Below are positions 1 to 12,022 of a stretch of DNA of 64,000 nucleotides, in pieces (positions within the stretch are counted from its first letter, which is position 1; each line of letters starts with the position of its first letter). A program made the translations under genes and the position numbers. The DNA is taken from contig NC_134150.1 in NCBI RefSeq assembly GCF_033958435.1, positions 40,171,501 to 40,235,500 on the forward strand. Reading direction: 5' to 3'. Below the pieces are notes generated by a model that saw nothing but the letters and a program-made list of their open reading frames with translations, was not told the DNA's origin and did not search any database. The DNA is from Carettochelys insculpta (taxonomy: Eukaryota; Chordata; Testudines; Carettochelyidae).

Positions 1-339
1 GCTTACTGCAATGTGAATGAGCCCCCTGAGCTTGTTTTGAGCATATTCGCACTGGATGATGTTTTCTAACTGGTGTTGCATCAAATTATTGTCTCTTATC
101 ATGGGTGTGGCCATGTCTCCTGTGGTCCCATAGAGCTTGTTTGCAGCCACCACTCCTGGCTCTCAGTGTTCTGTGCTGTTATTTAGCTGTCATTTACCCC
201 TGAATGTCTTCTAAGAGCCCAGCAAGCAGTGGAAGTGTTGGTAATGTGATAGACTATATTGACCTCCTGTGGTCCAGCAAATTCTCTGGTTCAGCACCAG
301 TCAGGTCCCGAGGGTGCTAGACTACAGAGGTTGAACTTG
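1..339. mobile_element. Tigger/mariner-like MITE, copy A (cut by window start)
   Basis: Most of the same element as 3861-4180 is present: TTTGTTTGCAGCCACC, GTGCTGTTATTTAGCTG, AAGCAGTGGAAGTGTTGGTA and the right terminus AGAGGTTGAACTTG, followed by TA. Its left end lies near or before the window edge. Confidence 0.7.
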
Positions 340-345
340 TACTTA

Positions 346-1920
346 TGCCTTGTTAAATGGCTGATGCACTCCACCCCAGAGGTAGCTGCATTTCAGTAAT
401 GGGTCAAGAGAACACAGTGTAGACAGTATAGTCTTGTGTAAATGCTCCTTTTGTAAAGTTTGTTATGCACATAGAGATCTTTGGATGACAGTGGCTATAT
501 ATCTTTTATCTGTTTAAAGAGACGCCATTAACTTAAAAATCATTTTCCCATCTGAAAATCCTGTAACTGTTATTGTTGCACTAAACAGCTAAGATTTCTA
601 TAACTGAAAGAGATGAAGGAAAACGCTCTTTTCTTGATTCCTGGTTTACTTGGTACATTTTGACAGCACTTTGCATGCAGTCAGTTTCACTCTTTAGTTA
701 TTAATGCATGCCCTGTGCTCTGCAAAAGGAACAGCAGCAGCAGCAAAGTCAAAACGAAAAGCGGACGTGTAGCCAGCCACTGTGCATGCAGAGAGAAAGG
801 AGCCAGAGTATTTCAGGCAGTGTTGTTTCTGAGTGTGCCCCAAGACCCATTCAGGTTATTCTCCGCTTCTAGAGTCTTCAAAGGGCCAAAATTTAGGGTA
901 CAAGAGTTTACAAAACCTAAGAGCACTGAGAAATGTTTTCATATATTTATTGTACTTCTTTATTACAATTTTGTTAAGATAATCAGCAAGTCCCTGTACC
1001 TCAGACACTAGATTGTTAGTAATTGGAACCTTGAAAAGGAAAAAAAATTGAAAAATCGCTTCACTGAATGTCACTGTCCAAACAGAGGGAAATTAAAAAA
1101 AAATGAAAAGTAAAAATGCATCATAAATAGTTATGGGTAAATTGTGAAAACAGAAGCAATGTTGAGAACCCAGACTGGAGTTAGTGGTAACAGGAAAGGA
1201 GTTTGTTTAAAAGGCTTTTTAACATAAACTGTGGATAAATAAGAATCAGGGATTAGCTATTCCAGATTTTCTTTAATGAAATTAGAATGAAAGAGTATGG
1301 CTTTAATTCACCACTCTCTTAACATCTGTTGTATGCTGGTGTAGCTCCAGTGAAGTTAGTGGGGTACTAGAGCCAGAGATCAAGTCTCACGTTTGGAAAT
1401 GAACACTGACATTATCCATTGAATTTCATTTTAAAAATATAAACACAGAATCCACCCAATTCTACTTAGAATGCGTTTCCATGGTGCCCAAAGGAATCCT
1501 CTGTTTGTATTATGGGCTGTTTCATTCATATTTCTTCTGGGGGAAAAATACCACTTAGCGTTGTCAGCTCAGAAGGAAGCAGAAGTAGACACCAGACCCT
1601 CTGTCACCTGGTGGTGGATGGATGCCAAAAGTTTAAATGTATAGCTGGGCCCAAGCAAGCAAGATTTAGAGCTGGGTCATGTAGCATCCCTCGTTGAGCA
1701 GATACAGGACTTGACTGTAAGGGATGGGGCTCCTTTGCTGGGGCCACTACATATCCACAGGCCCTGTATTCTCCTTGAGTATCTTGTGGCATGAGCAATA
1801 CAGCCTTTGCTGCTTACTGTCACAAGTCAGGATGTTCCAAAGCCCTGGATTGCAGTAGGCAGTAATGGAAGAGACAGCTGACCTCACTATGGGTAGATAT
1901 ACACTCCACACGATATATAC
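346..1920. other. Intronic sequence, nothing recognised
   Basis: AT-rich single-copy-like DNA. It has a short CAG run at 732-743 and a TTTTTTTTC/AAAAAAATTG patch near 1045. No open frame shows codon structure or splice-site support. Confidence 0.5.
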
Positions 1921-1929
1921 CTTTTAATC

Positions 1930-2498
1930 TGGACCTCCAGTTCCCACAGGGAAGCGGGGTGTGGGGCTTGCTGTGCTCTGTGCATGCTGTGGCTCTGCGT
2001 GGCCCCCCGAAGCATGTCCCCCCACCCTGGCTCTTAGGTGCATGGGCAGCCAGGGGGCTGGGTTGGTTGCCCCTCTCCTGAGTGCCACTCTCACAGCTCC
2101 CATTGGCTGAGAATCATGGCCAAGGGGAGCTGCAGGGCCGGCATCTGTGGGTGGGGCAACGAACAGAATTGCCTGGCTGCGTAGGAGCTGGCTAGATGGG
2201 GGACATGCCACTGCTCCGAGGAGCTGCTTGAAGAGGTAAGTGCTGCCCAGAGTCTGCATCTCTAAGCACCCCCACACATCAGGCACGCCTGCCCTGATCC
2301 CCCTCCCAGCCTCGGAACCCCTTAGTCTCAGCCCAGAGCACTCTCCTACACCCCAAACTTCTTATTCCTGGCCCCACCCCACAGCCCACCCCCAGCTGGA
2401 GACCGCACCCCAACCCCAACTTGGTGAGCACTGTTGGGCTGCCATAAAATTTTTATAACCTGATGTGGCCTGTGCACTAAATAGTTTGCACACTCCTG
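1930..2498. mobile_element. GC-rich hAT-like remnant, right end recognisable
   Basis: The right end TAGTTTGCACACTCCTG preceded by GATGTGGCCTGTGCAC resembles hAT subterminal sequence. CAGCTCCCATTGGCTGAGAA at 2095-2114 is shared with the hAT MITE at 16361. I could not find the left terminus, so the start is approximate. Confidence 0.45.
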
Positions 2499-3041
2499 CT
2501 CAAGGCCCCTTTCCGAGATGAGATATTCCACATATAAACTGGTCACATATCAGGATATGTCTTACGGGAAAAAAAATGTCAATATGTTTATGAACTGCTC
2601 TTTGGAACAGCAGCTTCTAAACCACTCAACAGCTAAGTCCTAAGTACTCCCAGGTCATTCCTAAGTACAGCACAGGAGTCGGTCCAAGATGTATTCTAGT
2701 CAGACCACTAAGAAAATGGTGAGAAAAATTATTGCTGCCCACAGCAGAGAAATTGACCAAAATCTGTAACAGTAACATTCAACTTTAGAACAGGAAACTT
2801 GAAAATAATTTTAAAGAAGAGTGAGCTGAGCAAAGAGAACTGGAACCAGATGAGACTAGTAAAATCCTTTGATTTGGCATAGCTGCTATTCAGGACGCCA
2901 TCACCGCATAAGAAGTAGAAGGAAGCCAGAAGGCAAGAGAAATCCCTCTATAGTTTAATGGCAAAGTGCAGAAGGTTAGTTGAACCATCCAGATATTCTT
3001 CAAAAATCCAACCCAGATGAAATAACAGAACAGAGCACTTA

Positions 3042-3752
3042 AGCTGAGTCTACACGTGCACGCTACTTCGAAGTAGCGGCACTAACTTCGAAATAGTGCC
3101 CGTCGCGGCTACACGCGTCGGGTGCTATTTCGAAGTTAACTTCGACGTTAGGCGGCGAGACGTCGAAGTCCCTAACCTCATGAGGGGATCGGAATAGCGC
3201 CCTACTTCGACGTTCAACGTCGAAGTAGGGACCGTGTAGACGATCTGCGTCCCGCAACGTCGAAATTGCCGGGTCCTCCATGGCAGCCATCAGCTGGGGG
3301 GTTGAGAGATGCTCTCTCTCTAGCCCCAGCGGGGCTCTATGGTCACTGTGTGCAGCAGCCCTTAGCCCAGGGCTTCTGGCTGCTGCTGCGGCAGCTGGGG
3401 ATCCATGCTGCAGGCACAGGGTCTGCAACCAGTTGTCGGCTCTGTGTATCTTGTGTTGTTTAGTACAACTGTGTCTGGGAGGGGCCCTTTAAGGGAGCGG
3501 CTTGCTGTTCAGTCCGCCCTGTGACCCTGTCTGCAGCTGTGCCTGGCACCCTTATTTCGATGTGTGCTACTTTGGCGTGTAGACGTTCCCTTGCAGCGCC
3601 TATTTCGATGTGGTGCTGCGCAACGTCGAAGTTGAACATCGACGTTGCCAGCCCTGGAGGATGTGTAGACGTTATTCTTCGAAATAGCCTATTTCGATGT
3701 TGCTACATCGAAATAATCTATTTCGATGTAGGCTTCACGTGTAGACGTAGCC
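3042..3752 (-). mobile_element. Harbinger-like non-autonomous element, about 700-bp family, copy 1
   Basis: This 711-bp element is flanked by TTA at 3039-3041 and 3753-3755. Its left end AGCTGAGTCTACACGTGCAC and right end GTGTAGACGTAGCC are imperfect inverted repeats. Subterminal TTCGAAGTAG palindromes follow on both sides. It is nearly identical to copy 2 at 19671 but in opposite orientation. It carries the shared 121-codon frame at 3063-3428 on the minus strand. Confidence 0.82.
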
Positions 3753-3860
3753 TTAGTGTCCAAAACATGCTAAGCTACAATAAAGTTACTATAGGCGATA
3801 CACTGACTTACACTCTAGTTCTTTCTCTAGCTTATGCATGGGGTCTTATACTTATGAGTA

Positions 3861-4180
3861 CAGGTTGAACCTCTCTAGTCCACCATTCTCATCTGGCAAC
3901 ACCTGTAATCCAGCCTGATTTTAGTTAGCTAGACAACCACTTATCAGGGTTGTTAGCAATTTGTGGTCCCACAAAGTTTGTTTACAGCCGCCCATCCTGG
4001 CTCTCAGTCTTCTGTGCTGTTATTTAGCTGTAATTTACCACTTAGTGTCTTCTAAGAGCCCAGTAAGCAGTGGAAGTGTTGGTAATGTGCTAGACAATGT
4101 TGACTTCCTGTGGTCTGGGAAATTCTCAGGTTCGGCACCAGTCAGGTCTCAAGGGTGCTGGACGAGAGAGGTTCAGCCTG
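3861..4180. mobile_element. Tigger/mariner-like MITE, copy B (TA duplication)
   Basis: The left end CAGGTTGAACCTCTCTAGTC and right end GACGAGAGAGGTTCAGCCTG are inverted repeats flanked by TA (3859-3860 and 4181-4182). The interior shares TTTGTTTACAGCCGCC, TTCTGTGCTGTTATTTAGCTG and AGTGGAAGTGTTGGTAATGT with two other copies. TA duplication and ends like this place it in the Tc1/mariner (Tigger/pogo-like) group. It is non-autonomous. Confidence 0.8.
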
Positions 4181-4918
4181 TACTTACGTTTGCACTTAAG
4201 GTGTTTGCTAACTTTTTGATGCCTCAGAAGGCTATCTATGGGGCACTTGAGTGTATTTCTACTCCCTCACATGGGTCATCAGAAATGTCGTTGTAACAGC
4301 AGACAGCAGAGCAGACAGGGATTGCAACTGGTGGTAGGAAGCCATGGTCCATATACAGCTCGATTTCCCATCTTTGGTGAGAAACCACCTGGGGCCCAGG
4401 TGGAGGGGGATTTGTTGCTAGCAGATTTAAGCTGAAATGGGTCCTGGTTAAATATGGTGGTGGAGACAGACTGAGTGTGAAAGTTCAATGTCGAGGAGCA
4501 GCAGCAGTGAGCCATGTCCCATGCTGACCTATTTTAGATAGCACGAGCAGCTATTACTCTAAAGCAGTGAGCACAAGAAACGCAGCCATTCATAATTCAT
4601 GCTGTAATCGTCTCCTGAGCTTGTGAATTAAGAGGAGGGATTCAAACTGAGGGCATGCCGGTGTTTGTCCTGGGAAGTGACTTGTACAGAGAGTCACCTG
4701 TTAATGGAACACAGCCTGTGGCAACCACCTGACACCAGGACAGAGCTGAGTGAGTAGGGGAGGGATGTGTTTCTTCGGGAATAGGGCCTGAGAAGTGAGG
4801 CAGGCATGTGACACTAGGACAGGGCCTGTCAGAGGGGACTAACCATGTGATGCTGTCCAGGGATGTCTGGAAAGCAAGCGGGAAGCCAGGTGTTATATGG
4901 TCTGTGCAAGGAGGTGTG

Positions 4919-5550
4919 TCAGGGTTGGTTCACCACTAGTGCATCTCCTGCTGGTTGTTCTGGGGATCGCCCACACCCTGCCCTCTCTTCCGGGTTGCCA
5001 GCAAGAGGAGATGCTCTGTGTTCACAGCTTAGCCCTCTCTCCAACTCACCCGTCCTCCCATTCCAGGATATCGAAGACTCACAAACGAGCTCAGGGTGTC
5101 TTCCCATTCACTGCCTCGCCGTGCCACTGCCCCAGGCTCACCTTCTATTCTAGGTCCCAGCGCACAGGGACTTACTAATCAGCATCCAAAGTCTTTACCA
5201 TTTTAAACCTTCCTGCCTTTTTCTTGAGCCTCTCCCCGCCTTCTGGTGCCTCCCATTCTCTGGATCTTCCAGTCCCAAACGACTTCCTCCCAAGGAGTCA
5301 CTGCAGACTACTTCGTCTCTGTAGTCACCAAACACGCCTCTTGTCTCCCAGAAAGTGGCTGCAGACTCCTTTCCTACAACCCTTTCTCTGCTGCCAACTG
5401 TCTTTAAAACCCACCCAGGCAGCTTCTTCCTCAGATTGGCTCCCTCATTATTCAGTCAGGCGATTACTTAAGCCACCTATTCCCCTCAGCTATGGCCTGG
5501 TTAATTGGCTGTCTTCTTATCTTCCGTTAACGCCGTTAGGGCCAGTGTGA
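4919..5550. repeat. LTR-like repeat block
   Basis: This C/T-rich stretch has TCTCCTGCTGGTTGTTCTGG, CAACTGTCTTTAAAACCCAC and TGGCCTGGTTAATTGGCTGT. Its architecture resembles the repeat around 43.1/45.3 kb and 24.6 kb. Ends and class could not be fixed. Confidence 0.35.
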
Positions 5551-6918
5551 GACATCCCAGAATAAGGAGCCATGTAATTCTGGGATGGGCCCCTTGCCAG
5601 GAGAGTGAGAACTATGTCGCCTGTCCTCTGCTGCAGCCTTGAGAACAGTCATTTTGGGAAGGTAGGTTTCTGAGGCAGAGCTTGGCTTTTTCCTCAGCCG
5701 GTAAAACTGCTGTCTACCACTGACTGTGGCTGTAGGATGCAAGGAGCAACTCAGCGGGGAAGGAAATGTCCATGGGGGTCAACTGTCCCACAAGACTGCT
5801 GTGGTGACAGCTCATTTGGGCCTAAATATATGAGGAAGGGCTTGGTCTTTGCTATAGCTTTGGGCCTTCTATCTACCCACTCACCTTAAGGAATCGGGGA
5901 GGGGGGGTCCATCTTAAGGGCAGCTTTGTCATCCACCTTGTTCTGAAGCCACAGCTGCTTCTCTGTCACAAGAAAGACTTTTCGCACCCCAAGTTTTTAG
6001 GCGAGCGTCTTTGGGTTCCAAACCTGCACAGGAGAGCCTATTCCCTCTCTCTTTGGTCAGCATCCAAAAGGCCCAGGACATGAGGACATTTGTAATTCCA
6101 GCTCCTCAAGCACCTCAGTGTTTCCAGCTCTCGGCAGCATCTCTCTAGCCCGTATCTAGTCTGAGGATACAGCAGGAATCTCCGGAGAGGTTCCAAAGTA
6201 GCACCATTGTGGAGAATTTTTTATCAGATGCCCTTGAGGCAGTCTCCATTTCTCAGCTAGACTCTTGCTTTGCAGCCCCTTTGTTCAGGGGGAACAAGAG
6301 AGTAAAACCACAACTAGCCACCTTCCCAAAGAGGAAGGCTTTGAAAAAGAAAGAGCTCCCCCAGTTTTGTCTTCTCAGGAGCTAAGAGAATCCCACATCA
6401 TGTAGGAACCAGGGAGTGGATGGTCAATCCTAATGGTTAGAGTCAGGAGCCTAGAACCCGGGCCTTGGGCCAGATCCTGGGTTAGAATCAGGGTGCCAAG
6501 AGCCAGAAATGGGCCAAAGCCAGAGTCAGCATCATGAGTGGTGCACAGGAGCAGGGACCTGGGGCAGATAGAAGAGGTGAGTTGGGTTGGGATAAGGAGA
6601 GGAAGAACAGACTGGGAGCTAGGCAAGTAGATGGGGTCCACAGTAGCAGCCAACCAGAAAATTACCAGGCTGCACAGACAGCTTCCTGTGCCTCCTTCTG
6701 GCTTAATTAGAGCATCGCAGCCAGTCACTGGGGCTGGACATCTCCCCCAGTCAGGAACTTCCTGGAAAGGGCCCTTTGTGAGCTAGAGCTTCGCTGCTTC
6801 CCTTCTCTGATGGTGCTGGGTGGTGACCGCAGTCAGAGCACTGCCTGCAGGCCAGGCTCAAGGCTCCTGCGATCCCTCAGGCATCAGCAGCAAAGGACAA
6901 AACTTCCTGACTCTAGTT
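5551..6918. other. Intronic sequence, nothing recognised
   Basis: Mixed-composition DNA without recognisable repeat ends. Open frames on the two strands are under 120 codons and have low-complexity, non-family-like translations. Confidence 0.45.
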
Positions 6919-7199
6919 CAGTGGTGCCCAAATTGCAGGGGGTGCCCCCAAGGGGGTTCAGGGGAATGCTTGGGGGAGCACAGCGAGACCCAGAGGGAAA
7001 GGGAGGGAGCACCACTTAGCTCCACCTTTGCTTTGGCCCAGGCAGAAATTGGCCCTACTCCTGGCCTTGGCGCTGTTCCTGGCTGTTGGTTCTCGGGCCC
7101 TGGCTGGGGCCCCATGCGCCTCAGCCCCACTTCCAGCCATGGCTCATGACCTCAGTTCCTGGTGGGGGTAGGTACACTGGAAAAGGCTGGGGACCACTG
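6919..7199. mobile_element. Probable hAT-type MITE
   Basis: The left end CAGTGGTGCCCAAATTGC and right end AAAGGCTGGGGACCACTG are inverted-repeat ends of hAT type. The flanks are CTCTAGTT (6911-6918) and CTTTAGCC (7200-7207), only five of eight matching, so the duplication is eroded or coincidental. Confidence 0.6.
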
Positions 7200-7207
7200 C
7201 TTTAGCC

Positions 7208-9119
7208 CCCTTCCTCTTGGTGAATGTTACGCGTTACACTCACACAGTAACCTCCCATCCCCACCAGTTCCCCCTGGCCGAACGCCCCTCTTCAGTGGAT
7301 GCGTTGCTAGAAGGCCAAAGACCATTGTCCTGATGGTCGATCTGCTGGAGAAGTTCTTAGAGAGGGCTGGAGGAGACGGGAGGCAGATGCCGGATCGGGT
7401 AAGGCCTTGGAGGCGAGCCTGCAAAGGTCCAACCGAACACAGACGGAGGGAGGCAGCAGGGGATCAGATGAGAACAGCGGCGTGGAAGTGGCAGGGAAGT
7501 CGGGTGTTTTTGATGCAGCAATTTGGAGGGGGAAGCCTGGAAAACGAAGGCCCAGGTCAGTCATTGGAGGGAAGAGTGGTTCTCTACACCTTGCTGTTTC
7601 ACACTGACCTACCACCCGCCATCCAGAGCAAGGAGCTGTAGCTGCATTGTCCTTTCAACCTGGCCCCATGCTGCTTGATAGCTTCCAGTGAGGTGGGTCA
7701 TGATGTGTTTGGTTACAGATCGGAAGAACTGTTTTCAGGCAAATGCCAGGCACAGGAAGTTGCTGCAGCACTGTCTCCGTTCTGTCCTCTTCTATCTTGT
7801 TCTGCACCACAGCCCGCCTCTTGCTCGTGGGGGGGGTCAGGAGATACCACAGTCAGCGGTGATTAGGATCAGCTGTTATTCCTCTCTTGACCTTATAACA
7901 AACTGTGTAGCTGTCAGGCTGGATAACACAGGTGTGTTCTGACTCATTGTGCAGCCAGCGCTTCCACCTCCAGGCCAGAACGGTCGATGAACGGCACAGA
8001 GAGGCAAGGATCCCCAGCTGGATTCCGTGAGCATTTAGGGGATCCTTGATGGAACAAATATATAATCAGCGATTTGTTGGCACTCAGAGTCTGCCCTCTC
8101 TGGGCAGCAGCTGTTTTAAGTTCCCCTGCAAGGCAAGGCTGGTACCTTTCGGTTCAGAGAACACTTAGAGGCTGTATGCTGTGTGTGATGTGGGCTGAAA
8201 TGTCCAGATACCATGGGGATGGGCTCTGTGTACAAGGACATTGTCAGAACAGAGCAGCATTGTGCTGTTGTTCTGATGCTGGGATACAGCTGTTTTCCTC
8301 CCCTGCCCTACACCATTGTATTAGTAAGTCATGTACACACAATGCCCAGTTATTACTGCAGAGCTCCCCTGTCAGTTGAATGGTGCCGGTCAGACTAGCC
8401 ACTCTGAACGTTGGCCCTTGAGGTCCCCTGCCCTGACCCCTCGATGCACTTAGTAATCTGCATAATGGCTGATTTTATTCCACCTTTTTGATGGGGATGG
8501 AGTGCAGGACAATACAATTTGATGGCTGCGCAATACAGAATTGCTTTGCGTATATGCTCAGAAATGAAGCCGGTGGAAAATCTTCAGAAGATTTTATAGC
8601 AAATGATTTAAAAGAAACCAAAACCTCCAACAGGAAGCGAAATGCCTCCACTTCACCTTGGCTGCATCTTGTTTAATGTGGCTGTTTAAACAGCTATTAG
8701 CTTGTTCCTGAAAGAACAGTGTGGCGGTTTCTTTCTTTTATGGCTATTATGTCTGTCCACAGCTAAACTCCTCTTTTTCTGACTTGGCATTTGCCACCTG
8801 TGAAGTGGCACCCCAAGGAGAGCTTGAACTTGGACACTTGAGATACATATCTTTGTACATTTTATGAGGAATGGGTTTGTCCAGTCATTCGTGGCCATTG
8901 TTCATTGACATAGCATGATGAGACTGGAGGTTGCTATCTTAGTGACTTGGGCACCATTCCATTCAGTGTCCCACATCACCACCCTAATGTGTCTGTGCTT
9001 TCCTTATTGATGTGGACTTGTCCTGCGTTATTCAGTGGACCCATCATCCCAGTCACTGTATTTTTTTTTATTGTGCCATGTGATATATGAAAAGGGATCT
9101 GAGTTGACTACTGCCTATC
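7208..9119. other. Intronic sequence, nothing recognised
   Basis: A 159-codon plus-strand frame at 7162-7641 begins inside the hAT MITE and shows no domain. The rest is unremarkable. No repeats could be bounded. Confidence 0.45.
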
Positions 9120-9850
9120 ACATGGTTTTTCTACGCAGCAGTTATTTTGGAAAAATGGAAGCTACTACAAAATAACTTTGCGAGCCTATACACGGCAAAA
9201 CTGCTATTTTGAAATAATTTTGAACTCGTGGATGGCTTGTTTTGAATTCTGTAAACCTCATTCTGGCTGTGTTTATGCTACAAAAATAACTTTGAAGTTG
9301 CTTACTTTGAAATACGCAACTTCAAAGTGGAGCGTCTACACGCACCCTATTTTGAAGTAGGGCACTACTCCATTCCCGAGAGTGGAGAGAGTGGAGTAAG
9401 TTAACTTCGAAGTAAGGGAACAGGTGCGTAGACTCTCTGCTGGCTACTTCGAAGTAGTGCCCTACTCCAAAGTTAGTTCCTAATGTAGACACGCTCTCTG
9501 TGAGGAATACCACCAATTCCAATACATATTTAGATATTTCAGAGTACTGGCTGTATAGACAGGAAATAGGGGCTATTTTGAAATAAACTATTCTGGAATA
9601 GCTTATTCCGAAATAACACTGCTTTGTAGACATGGAACATTGGTTGTCATTGCCTATCTTTTTTGTGGTTTGAGGGGCTCTAATCTGCAATAGGCTCTAT
9701 TGGATGTGGACACACTATTTTGGAAGAAGTTTTGCTTATTTGGGGGCTTCCCTGTAGTGTGGACATGTTATTCCTGAATAGCTTATTTTGGAAAAATAAA
9801 ACTCTGGAATAAGCTATTCCAGAATAACTCTGTAGTGTAGACATACCCAC
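9120..9850. mobile_element. Cluster of diverged TTCGAA/TTTTGAAATA MITEs
   Basis: Successive palindromic blocks contain AGCGTCTACACGCACC, CTACTTCGAAGTAGTGCCCT, GGCTATTTTGAAATAAACTA, AATAGCTTATTCCGAAATAA and a right terminus CTCTGTAGTGTAGACATACC. At least two or three overlapping or nested elements are present. Their limits cannot be resolved by eye. Confidence 0.6.
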
Positions 9851-11729
9851 AGTTACCTGGTACCACCATCTCCTGACATAGGCACCAATTTGACATCTTT
9901 CTTTGGAGTCCATGAGCTCTGAGAAGGCTCTGTGTGCTTGACAATGATGCACATGGAAAATGCTGTTTTCACCCAACAGCCAAGCAGCAGCGGTGACATG
10001 AAGGCACAGGAGGGAGTTGAAAGCCCCACGGGGGTGCTGTGACTGTGAAGCAAATGCAAAGGCATAGCTGTGGATGTTGTCGGGGATGGCAGAGAGGATG
10101 TGTGGGCAAGGCCTGGGTTGTGAAGGAACAGTCGGGAGCAGAACGTTCTGTCCCTGGGCTGCAGCCTTTATACTGGAGCCAGCTGGGAAGAGGCAGCAGT
10201 GACACACCCTGGTTGCGGGACAGGAAGACTCTGAGGCTGATTCATTCCTGGCACTTGCCACTTTCAGGGGAGGAGATAACATGAGGAGATGGACAGCAGG
10301 CGGGGGTCAGTTGCCAGCTTTTCGGGAGACATATTATACCTTCTTCTGCAAGAACTGCGGCTGGAGCCAGCTGTATCTTCCTCACTCTGTCCTTCCTCCT
10401 CCGAATCCCCACCTGCTGCTCTCTCCTGACGGAGACAGTGCAGTCTGTCCCAGACCAGATGCTCTGTCTGATGTCTGATCTGAGCCAGCGACAGGTTTAC
10501 AGCACGTACTGAGTGAATAACACTGCTGTTCTGCTGGGGACCGGCTCCATCACAGAAGCGACCCTTCCAATCAGCATCTGCAAAATCACTGCAGCCTCCT
10601 CCTGAGCCAGGCTTGTGACAACTGTCAGCTCCATGGAAAGGCTGCATGGTCAGGTCAGGCAAAAAGGGCATTAGGAACACAATAACGTCCAGCCTAGTAG
10701 AACAAACAGCTCCCTGGTGTAACTCCATTGACTTCAGTGGGCTTACACCAGAGATGAATTTTGGCCCACTCAGTGACAGACAACGCAGATCGGAGGGAGC
10801 TCGGAAATTCCCACCCTGTGACGTTCACTCCCCCAGAGCACTCAGTGGGACTACCAGTATGAGTGAGGGTCACTCCCATGAATAAGGGACCACGCCATGT
10901 CCCCAGCTGTTGTCTCCTTGTTTCTTTAAAGCCGTAAAATTCTCTGTCATCAAACAGCTATTTGGAGATATTTCTGGCTGGTGCAGAGGGAAGGAGGGAG
11001 AGTGTGTGTGATACGAACAGTTTTCCTCCGACTCCAGGCTGTGTACACAACCAAACTTCCAACGCATTCCAAACGCACTGTGCAAATAGCAGCCACCTGG
11101 CCTCACCTCCCCTTGGAAGTGTTCAACTTCGCAGTCATGGAGACCTATCCCTGACACAGGGATCATCTCTGCCCACCTCACCTGAGGACTGTCCATAGTC
11201 TCTGCAGAGCAGGTGTCATATATACCCTACTGGGGCTTAGTTCTAATGGCTTGAAGAGTTAGAGGCACGCTCGGAGGGAAGATGAATAGACAGGATGGAC
11301 CAGAACTGCTCTTTGGGACACATTGGTCCAGACACCTGACATCGCTGGAAAGAGAATCTTCTCTTTTGCAGCTTCTGGAAAAGCCTCTATTTCTTTCTGC
11401 CTTATTGACTCACTGATCTTTTTTGCCTTGTCCACGCTTCAGCGCCGGGACCTCCTGTTGTTTTCCACATGTGCATTATCTATCTCTCTAAAACGTGTTG
11501 AAATATGGGTATTAGGTGACAGAAGGACTTGTTTCTGCTCCTGTGAGAGCCAGATCAGACATCACAGCTACAATGTGTTGTGTTCCTTGGTGCTCTGCCT
11601 GTGTCTCCCTGGTGACTTATGGTAGCAGAAGTTCCTCACATGAATTCCCCAGGTTCCCACAGCTAATGTTTTTCCTAGCAAAGAACAGGGACTGCAGAGC
11701 TGGTGTTCTTTGTGATCGAGAGGAGACAC
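9851..11729. other. Intronic sequence, mostly unrecognised
   Basis: A 200-codon minus-strand frame (9680-10282) and a 154-codon frame (10264-10728) are open. Their translations have no recognised motifs, and the first runs into MITE sequence. A short sauropsid repeat is at 10710. Nothing else could be classified. Confidence 0.4.
10710..10770. repeat. Short ancient repeat ('GTAACTCCATTGACTTCAGTGG')
   Basis: TGGTGTAACTCCATTGACTT, CAGTGGGCTTACACCAGAGA and TGAATTTTGGCCC form an imperfect inverted repeat typical of a common sauropsid repeat. A related fragment is at 33220-33250 (GGAGTTACTCCAGGGATGGA). Confidence 0.4.
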
Positions 11730-11732
11730 AGA

Positions 11733-12019
11733 GGCTAGGTCGACACTGCAAGTTGGTTTCAAAATAATTTACGCCATTTGCGCTATGCCAGATTATTTTG
11801 AAACTCCTTACTCCAAACTTGGTGCTGTCCAAATGGCACCAAAGTTTGGAATAAGTGGCTATTCTAATGTTTGGTTACCCCTCATGCAAGAAGGAGTACT
11901 GGAATCAGAATACCATGCTCGAAAAGCCACCACTATTTGGAGCATGGGGAAAAGCCACAGCATGGCTGTTTTGGGATACATTTGCATCCCAAAATAGCAA
12001 TCGCCATGTAAACATAGCC
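11733..12019. mobile_element. 287-bp MITE with 3-bp AGA duplication
   Basis: The left end GGCTAGGTCGACACTGCAAG and right end CCATGTAAACATAGCC form imperfect inverted repeats. AGA flanks the element at 11730-11732 and 12020-12022. The interior has the TTTCAAAATAATTT/CCAAAATAGC motifs common to the TTCGAA-type MITEs in this window. No coding capacity is evident. Confidence 0.7.
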
Positions 12020-12022
12020 AGA

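Noticed and set aside
732..743. Short CAG run that might recall the human JPH3 CTG/CAG repeat
   Set aside because: Only four units. The human disease repeat lies in an alternative exon near exon 1, while this window should be the intron before exon 3.
7162..7641. 159-codon plus-strand frame
   Set aside because: It starts within a hAT-type MITE and overlaps competing frames on both strands. No recognisable domain.
9680..10282. 200-codon open frame on the minus strand
   Set aside because: No domain or family resemblance. Its last part reads antisense MITE sequence, and no splice or promoter context supports it.
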